Shown here one piece after another: positions 55,905 through 64,000 of a DNA stretch of 64,000 bases. This DNA comes from Reticulitermes speratus (lineage: Eukaryota > Arthropoda > Insecta > Blattodea > Rhinotermitidae). Positions within the stretch are counted from its first letter, which is position 1. Every line of letters starts with the position of its first letter. Made by a program: the position numbers and the translations under genes. The notes under the pieces are model-generated. The model worked only from the letters and a program-made list of their open reading frames with translations, did no database searches and had not been told where the DNA came from. Location: positions 27,298,743 to 27,362,742 of the forward strand of contig JAJKFL010000013.1 in NCBI GenBank assembly GCA_021186555.1, in the 5' to 3' direction.

Positions 55905-58900
55905 TCAAGATCATTTCAGCAGGTTGGTGTAGCTGTCACGCTGTGGATTTATGGTCCGTAAGTGCCTGATCTAATCCTCCAGACAAATGCCGGGTGAGTA
56001 GTATTTCGATTAGGCTACCATCGCTTGCTTCCAAATTCTTTCGAATTCTTCACTCACCAGTCACCCAACATCCGGCTCTATGTAGTGAGATATGCTACTG
56101 ACAGCACTGTAAAACAAACCATTAAAACAGTGGAAAATCACCAATTTTCCACATTTCTGGCAGTATTTTATACTTGGTCGAAATACCGTTGTTATGTGGT
56201 TGACCACGCGCAAAGTGTTGACGGTGGTTGCGGGACCCAGCAGGTGGCTTACGTAGGTTTCGTATTCTGAAACAAACGATTTTTAGACGTAAATTAAATT
56301 GAAATTCTGTACTGTGTATGGTGGTGAGCGAAATGAAATATGTATATAAAATATCTGTTTTTAACTGACTCTTATATCAGAGATTAAATAAGAAATTAGC
56401 ATTGGAAAGGAAATCACATCAAACAGAACACGCGACTGTAAGTACCAGACCTGTCTTTCAACTGTCCTCGGTATTCCGTATCACGTGAAATGGCTCAGAG
56501 GTGATTTCACTTCTCCCCCTGCGCTGCGCCTGTGTCATAGCGCGTTTCTCCTGCCTGGCCCAACCATTTCGAGTGAGCGAGAGACGTAAAGGAGTTGTGT
56601 TGGTGATGTTACCCGTGTATCACTGAGCTGATCCCTCGTATTATTCAGTGCAGCTGTGGACATCATCAGCAGAGATTTTATAATAATTTCATCATCAGCG
56701 GAGCGCGTTGTTGTGTTGTTTACGTCCTGTCATCTGATTTCAGGACAGGATAATCGTAAAGTATCCATTCCTCGGACAGTGGACGTCTGTTTGCCCCGGC
56801 CATCGAGGGTAGGGAAGAAGGTATCTGCGCTGAAAGCTGCTTTCGTGTATGTTTCTTCCGCTAATGGCGCCTGCGTGTATTGTTCAGTTTGGATTTAGTG
56901 AACAATGATCGTTGACTGATTGTGTGACAAATCTGTACTAAACGGGCTGTGTGTCGGGTTTATAACCTTGAACGTTTTTGTGTTGGCGTTGGTACGAAAG
57001 AGAGCTAACTGGAATGGAGGAAGCCAGCTGGTGAGGTTATATTTACGACATATCGTGACTTCTCCCACAACGACGTATCGAATATGAAACTCGCAAATTG
57101 AAGTAGCGGTAGTCTGTTGACTGCTGCAGTTCCTCTAGACTTCACATCAAAACAAACTAGTTTTTTCAGGCTCCATTTACGTTGTAGTGGTTCATAAAGC
57201 GTTATGTGCTTGTGGCATGAGATAGCTGTGAACCCTTCGTAGAGCCATACTTTATTTGGGACTATCAGAATTGCAGAACGTGGTGTATTTAACTTTCATG
57301 CTGATCTGTGTTGTGTTGTTGTGTAAATGTTTGTTTCGTTTCTTGTTAATTGGTCATGTCGAAGAACCTGCCACGTATGCTTAAGTCTGCAGTGAAATTA
57401 ATTACTTCCCAGCTGTAGGTTTCATCTAGCGCTCAAACTGTGGAGTACTTCGTGCATTGCATCGAGTCTCGGTGCATTACTCATCACATTGTGGAGCCAT
57501 TTTGCGATGCCAAGTCAGTGGTTTGCTTAGAAAGCGAGTGAGAAGTGTAGTGTTGGTTAACTCTGTGAATGTGTTCTGTAGTGTACGCCATTGTTACATT
57601 TTTGTGACCTGTAGACGCTGTTGAGGATTTCAGTACTACTGTCATCTGCATAATATCAGCGGCATGACAGGATAACATTCTCGTTGTAACAGGTGAGCAT
57701 AGAATAGCATTATAGTTTGACTTTAAAACAAGTTACGAATTTAAAGTACCAACATTTTTGTTTATGTCATGTGGAACGTGAGTAAATAAGATTAGTGTTA
57801 CCGGATCATTGCAGTTATTTCGTGTCGAATACAAAGAGTTTTACGAGCGCTGTATTGCAAACCTATGGTATGTACGTCCAATCAGAGGACAGATGATAAT
57901 CGACAGCAGTGCTGACTGTAAAGTACCTGTTACCAGAATGCAAATTACGTTCACCAGTCCGCTTATGCTTTTTTCCATATTCCTTAACGGGAATTTCTTG
58001 AAAAGCCGTTTTTTGACTTGTGTTTGGTTTTAAGGCCCTGACATGTTGAGCATGACCGAAATTGCTGATCACAGCAGCATTTTAAAAAAGTACGTTAACT
58101 TTTTTTTTCAACTTTACACAGCAATATTTCGTTGTTTCGGGTGTGCACACGGGCTCTTCGTTCACATTCGTGATGAATATAACGGTTGTGATTCGGTCAT
58201 GGATTTGTGTACAAATTCAAACTCAGCATTGCATAAATTAAAATTCTTTGGTTTTCTTCATAGTAGGTAGGTAGCACAGTATACAGTAGATAGCCTGTTT
58301 ATTTTGTGGTAAGGTATAGCCTGGTAAATTGAAAGAAAAGTGTCGAATGACAGAGTGCGTAGTAATTGCAAATTGATAAACTATTTCAAAACCAACTTTA
58401 TCGCAGAGAAACGTAAAATGACGTGGGGAAAATGAGACCCTTGGAGAAGGGGGTTTCCCTAACTACTGTTAACCGGGAAAAGACGTAGGATTCTTGTAGG
58501 CTCGGAGTTAACTGTTGTGATTTTGGCTTCTGCGTGCCTTTGAAATCGGCAGTCCACTACAGCAGCTGTCGTACATAACTTTGCGAAGTTTTGCTCCAGA
58601 TTAATGCGCCAGATTTCGAAAGCAACTTGAATTAAATGAAGTCTTTAAGAGGTTGACGAAATTGTGTTGTGTTGCATAAGTTTCACGGTACTGTACGTTG
58701 TTTATATAAATAATGAGTTTGTTTGATCGTATACTTGTGAGCAACGCCAAAATAAGACGTGCTGGTAGGCCTGAAACTGTTACACGTAGAGATTTGGACT
58801 GTTAAGTCTTTTCAGATATTTTCAGAATCATTCGAGTAATTTGTGTGGGAGTTCGTAAAAATAAGCGGCCCTCACCCCCCCCCCCCCCTTCCCATGCATG

Positions 58901-60797
58901 AAATAACGGTAGATACATTTTGAAGTTTTATTCTTGTCATGTAATTGTGTCGTGGCCCATTTTTAGTTTTCGGGACTGTGTTTTAATTCTGTCAGCGTAC
59001 CAATTATGTGGAACCCGAAAGAACGTAATAGCTGTCACTTCACACCTTTTTTCAAAAGGAGGAAGTTGCTTTGTTCCTACTAAATGTATTGTATCTTATT
59101 TCTTTGTATTTTACGGTTGCCGTAACGAAACCGAAAATCATCGCTATTATAAGCGTTGATGTTTTGACTGTTAATATGCACCGCAAAAGTTATTTTGTGC
59201 ACAGCATTTTTCAGTTAAAGTACGCCCAGAACTTTAGCGACTAAAAGTGGGCTCGTAAGTGAAACGTGTTTCCCAGTAATTAAATTAAACGCAAGATATA
59301 GTATTTTGGCCAATGTGTATTCCCACCGGCCCGGAAGTCGAAAGGGTGACAGAAGATGTCACAGCAGATGCTAAATTCTATATTATTACAGTGATTGATA
59401 ACTGAACTTGTTAGAGCATATTTGGTATGGTTAGAGAAATAAATAATAAGGCCTGAATAATTTTGTTAATGCCTGAAGCTGTCTGTTTGTTGTGAAAGCC
59501 CAAAGACCGTAAGCGTGCGTATCGATTGTGTTAACAAATCATAACGCATGTTTAAACACCCAAGGAAACATACTTTTTCCTTTAACATAGAAAGACTCTG
59601 CCAACACGTTCTTGACCGTTTGCGAAGGGGACAAATTGCTGTTATAATATTGCTGTGAAACTCGACAAGACAATAGCTGTGATAGAAATAACTTAGCAAC
59701 TTCTTAGCCTTACGAAAGAAGGTACATACTTTATTAATTTACCTTTGGGTCAGTGGGGCCAAAGCCGCACGTCTATTAAAAGTGAAATTAATATTTATGA
59801 CTTTCATGCAGTTGCCCCTAAGTTCGGCATCCGTGCATATGTTAGTGACGTATGTTTTGTACCATGTTATGAGAAGTAAACAGATTTCGTCACCTTATAC
59901 AGTGTATGTATTCGGACACTACTTGTATGTTATTTATTCCGCTGGTTAGGAGGATGTGTCGCAGTTCACCCTTAATCTCTGTTAACATTGTTTGCCAAGT
60001 TCGCAACGAAGTTGTGCGTATAAGCTGTATGCGGAAAAGGCCTGCATTCTATCAGCCGTTGCACCATAAATCCGTTAAGATATCCTTATGAAAGACGTTT
60101 AATATTACCTAATTCCAAGACCAAAATGCTTTAAACGACATTGAAAATGTGTATTTTTTTTTTCTTGTTGGGAATTTGTGTATCACTAGCATGGTCTATT
60201 TTGTGGTCCTAAACATAGTAAAAACGCGCTGTTCATTACGTGATTTTTCATCCCCCTCATATTAAACCTTTAGGCAGGCATTCCGCTTTTCTAATCCATA
60301 CTTTGCTGACTTCAGAGGGGAATCAGTCTGCAAATTCTTAAGAGGCATTGCATTAACGCGGCGTCAGTCATGTTGTCACCATGGATTTAGGCCTGCCCAG
60401 GTGTTTTACACTCTCGTATAATGATGTGCTTCTCTTGTTTAGTTTAGGAACCCTAGTGCCAATAGTTATGGTCCGAAACTAGGCCTGTCCGTATTTTTCA
60501 TGTTTTTATAATTAAAGTCCACCTGGCCCTGTCTCATTATCGTTTCGGTCCGTACAGAGAGGTGAAAATACGGTATTTAACGGACCTAGTGCAGTGGGAC
60601 GTAAAACCAGTTGAATAAACCTTCGGAATGTTTGGGTTAAAGAACTTGGCGTATCCGTGATTACACACATGCACTTGCTAATCTACGTACATAGACTATG
60701 TACAGACCATTTACAGCTAACAAAGAGTAGTATCCAAAAGCTCCCAGACTGAGTCGATAACGAATTATGCGCTTACGTTTCTTATTGGTCGTTTTTT
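55905..60797. other. Unassigned 4.9 kb; possible noncoding exon
   Basis: No SINE, LINE or DNA transposon recognised, which is unusual for this window. Between 56500 and 57690 the sequence is less AT-rich, with CpGs. CAGGTGAGCA at about 57690 resembles a splice donor. A 5' untranslated exon of a gene extending to the right is conceivable but there is no coding evidence. C14 run at 58875-58888. Confidence 0.3.
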
Positions 60798-61415
60798 TTC
60801 CCCCGCAAAGTAGTCCCCTTCCTCAGTCATGCAACGGGTCCAGCCATTCTGCCACTGCTGGAAGCACCGCTGGAACTAAGTTTTTGGAATCGTGTGTAGG
60901 ACTGTCAGCGATCATTCCTGAATTTCAGCGACGTCCTAGAAAAGACGCCTTCGTAGCTGTGATTTTATTCCCAGAAACGAAGACATCACAAGGGGCCAAA
61001 TCACGCGAGTGAGGATAATACAGCCGTGTTTACAACGACCAAAAATTGCTTCTCTTGCTGCTCTTCGGTGAGCAACAGAGACACAAACTTCGCAGAGATC
61101 CGCCGCGTGTTCTTCTCGCAGAATTCGTTGGCATGTTCTGTGCAAGAGGCCTAAGTTGCCAGCGATCTCCGAAATGGTACTGCGTCGGCCTTCTTTGATG
61201 ATTTTGTTAACTTTCTCCACGTTTTCATCTTTGCGTCCTGTGGCGGACGAACAGAACGTCGAAATCTTAAATTTTTTCCCCACATTTGAATGGAGAAAAC
61301 CACCCAGGCGCCTGTGTTCTTCTAATGGCATTGTAACCGAAAGCTGTCCTTTGCGTTTCATACGTTTTCCGAGTTTCAAGCAAAGCGACATTAATGCGTT
61401 GCTCCTTCAAATAAG
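60798..61415 (-). pseudogene. mariner transposase pseudogene, catalytic core deleted
   Basis: Minus strand, three frames. N-terminal MAYLKEQRIN (from about 61419), then RKDENVEKVNKIIKEGRRST, ISEIAGNLGLLHRTCQRIL, then (shifted) NTRRISAKFVSLLLTEEQQE. The text jumps directly to DLAPCDVF-like and GIKSQLRRR, and ends FQRCFQQWQNGWTR and TEEGDYFAGE. These are the helix-turn-helix domain and the C-terminus of a mariner transposase. The segment that should hold the first two catalytic aspartates is gone, and stops occur near the C-terminus. No clear terminal inverted repeats were found. Confidence 0.8.
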
Positions 61416-61419
61416 CCAT

Positions 61420-61923
61420 TAAAAAATCGCATATCGCTCTAAACACGAATTGAAATATTGTACTTATTTTAAGTTTGAGTAAGAGGTTGTTGCCAGGTAG
61501 ACCTGTCTAGCGGTTCTAGCGGTTTGGCTGGCCTTTTAGACTGCTTGACGAAACGTACGAAGGAAACTATTGTGCTGCGGGATTCTGTCTGCGAAATTGT
61601 TACAGAATGTCACAGAGTCCACAGCTGTAATCCATAAAACGACGTGAATTTGATACCATTGTTTAGACAAGGTAACACGCGCTTAAGGGTGTCAGAGACG
61701 ATGCAAAATGCTGTCGGGGATTGCACTCGACTCGTAAACACTGAACTACAAGGCGCGAATTGTATGGGCAGTAAACCGGTTGATACAGGACCTAATGTAT
61801 TAGCGGCGGTATACACGGAGCGTAGATTTCAAAGTATTGATTTATTCTTCGTAGAGATGAGATTATCTGGCAGTGTTTTGTTTCATAGAATCTACGTTGC
61901 TACAGAAAATTGATGTTGAATGT
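61420..61923. other. Unassigned sequence
   Basis: No gene recognised; the 89-codon frame at 61644-61913 has no domain. Confidence 0.45.
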
Positions 61924-61934
61924 TCCGGAAGTCT

Positions 61935-62090
61935 TTTTTTTTAAATTAAAGCTTTATTTCCATTGACAGTACACATAAATCAGCCATAAAGATTGCAAGT
62001 TGTACCAATTTACCAACTTCTGTGTGAATAAAAGAACGAGACACCCACACCTTCCGCTACGTGAGAAATCAAAGAAGAAGGAAGCAGTAA
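61935..62090 (-). repeat. Dispersed repeat X, copy B, with TSD
   Basis: Inverted relative of 43780-43935. Poly-A (as T8) and an AATAAA signal at the left end show minus-strand retroposition. Flanked by a perfect 11-bp duplication TCCGGAAGTCT (61924-61934 and 62091-62101). Confidence 0.85.
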
Positions 62091-62101
62091 TCCGGAAGTC
62101 T

Positions 62102-64000
62102 AGGTACCGGTAATGAAGTTCCGAACTTGTATAAAAACTTTTCTCTTTTTCACTTCGCAAAACACAACAAGGAAGAGCTTACGTCCCTGAGATGCCTTTA
62201 TTCATAATTTAGGCCTGTGGGTGTAAGGAAATTTTAATTTAAAGGTGCCTGTTAATTCTTTTAATTGATATTGTGTGTTGAATATCTCCCTAAAGTGATT
62301 TTTCAAGACTTCCGGGCAGAGCAGGTTTTCTTAAGCTTTAATTCTGCTTTACTGGTGTCCTATAGGTGCTCGGTTTGAGTCTTCGCTAGGACGCTGATTA
62401 TTTTAAGTTGTTTTTTATTAATTCCGTGTAAGCAAAGGCCAGGCGTGTGTAACTGTGTAACAGCCACTTCCTTCCCAGTTTTCCACTGCTTTGTAAATAA
62501 GCATCCTGTCTTACTATTCGACCTAAAATAGCTTCGAGCCAGTTAAATATGTACGCGAAGCTTGATGGAGGACTCAGATTTGGTCCGGTAAGCCGATATT
62601 CGGAGGGGAGGGGGGGGGATTTCTTTCGAATTTGAAGTCCTGCGTGTAGCATTGCTCTGTTTCTAATTTATCTGTAGTTTATGTGTCGTAAGAAGATTAG
62701 CAGTTTCTTACAGCACGCATTGTAGGGCCTACCCGTCCTACAGGAATTGGGTGCGAGAAGGAGAGATAGAGAAGGGCTGTTTCTGAGGCCCTAGCGGGTG
62801 TCAAGTCCATTAGCCCTTGGGTTATCCTGCACGTTGAATACTTTAAGTGACAGCGTCTGCTTAGTTATTAGTTCTTTGCTGAGCTCATAATGTGACAGTA
62901 TTTGGAACACATGACTTTTATTTTCGTTTAAGAATTAACAATTTGGACTTCTTGCTCAGACAGTAGGCCCTATACATCCAGAAATATTTTTCCTCAACAG
63001 GCATTAAAGGCATTCTACGTGAGGTTATTTTTACTGTATATTTTTTGCTGCCGTGCTGATAGGCATGGAAATTAAATAGTGTTTAAGTACCAACATCACC
63101 GTTTTCAGAACTTGAAACGACAGTTGTTTCAGGAATCTCCTGCATTCTAGGTTTTGTATTTTGCCTTCATTTTGACATTACTGTAATGTAGATATTCCTT
63201 ATTATTCCCCACTCATAAAGTTTATCGTCGAAGGTTGGGTGTTATCTGTTTATTATATCACACAAATTTGGAAGTTTATTATTAGGGAATGGCGTAAATC
63301 TGGACTTTGTTCCGAAAAAGCACACAGTGTTGTGCGTTTTGGAACACTTTAGACGATGGACAGGGCCCAGAAGCCAGGCAATCCTAAGTGCAATGCGCCA
63401 TTGTTACAGCCGTATAGCATTGACGTGCAACTCCATTTAGCACGGAATGGATGTTGGTAGCATCTGTTCTAAATACTGTGTGTCATTGTTGGTATCGTAA
63501 TACGGCATAACTACGCCATACGCCATGTATCAAGTATTTACGTGACGTAAGTTGTGTTGCGACTTCTTGCCTTGAATCTTTTCAAATAGAGACCCAGATA
63601 ACGTGCATGAACAATAAAACGCATTCCAATTCTGTCATTACTGAACCTCGACATTTAATCCCCGTCTTAGAATGACGTAGCCTGGCACTGAACGAAGATA
63701 TAAAATAAGTCGTAACTTTAGCCTCACAGACAACCAGATGTTAACAATTATTTGCCGTCCCACCTCAACTATATATTATGTCTACGGAAGAAGAATCAGA
63801 ATAAGAAATATGTTACTAGGAAAAAGAAATCCATGTTTTGTTGCATATTTTAAAACATTTTAATGTTATTGCTAAATGTACATTATATTTTAGATAGCAC
63901 ATGAATTGCGTATTTACAAATCCCAGGCCGCTTTTCAGTTTACAGTTCTCTGACAAATGTTCGTTGCAGTGGCGATGTTAATGGGCTTAAGCTGGCTGAG
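62102..64000. other. Unassigned sequence
   Basis: No gene or repeat recognised. G9 run at 62610-62618. The 84-codon minus-strand frame at 62398-62652 shows no domain. Confidence 0.45.

Noticed and set aside
1..64000. CRISPR arrays, operons, bacterial promoters
   Set aside because: No regularly spaced direct repeats; the sequence is clearly from an animal genome.

Overview
The window looks like intergenic or intronic DNA from an insect, most probably a cockroach or termite (Blattodea; the LINE and the main SINE resemble sequences I remember from Periplaneta, which is an inference from memory). I found no intact host protein gene, rRNA or genuine tRNA. Long open frames are rare, and those with recognisable similarity are pieces of transposons.

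The content is a dense mix of decayed mobile elements. (1) An RTE-like non-LTR retrotransposon is present end to end at 10240-13498, with an 11-bp target-site duplication (TSD), an endonuclease, a reverse transcriptase with YADD, and a (TTAG)n tail. Truncated relatives lie near 0.85, 16.2, 31.5, 46.6, 51.5, 53.2 and 55.2 kb. (2) At least five tRNA-derived SINE families are spread over the window. Three copies of family 1 have clean 13-14 bp TSDs. Families 2 and 4 have different heads but the same 3' tail. (3) DNA transposons are all non-autonomous or broken: two Tigger/pogo-type elements (3.9 and 17.4 kb), two hAT-type MITEs (32.1 and 44.4 kb), a PIF/Harbinger deletion derivative (44.9 kb) and a mariner pseudogene lacking most of its catalytic core (60.8 kb).

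The most interesting material is a set of palindromic elements that carry hammerhead self-cleaving ribozyme motifs (21.9, 25.6, 35.6, 37.3 and 51.8 kb, with divergent relatives at 2.2 and 27.1 kb). Three are inverted dimers with one ribozyme on each strand, so a transcript of either strand would contain a ribozyme near its 3' end. Two have perfect 13-bp TSDs. The copy at 35.6 kb has all core nucleotides, a 4-bp helix I, a 6-bp helix II and a very short helix III. This architecture fits terminal repeats of Penelope-like elements or animal retrozymes, but no Penelope reverse transcriptase is in the window.

The remaining stretches (notably 28.5-31.1, 37.6-39.3, 47.8-50.0, 55.9-60.8 and 62.1-64.0 kb) show no gene or repeat I can name. 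Small CpG-rich patches near 20.2, 29.4, 36.3 and 56.5 kb could be regulatory or noncoding exon sequence, but this is speculative.
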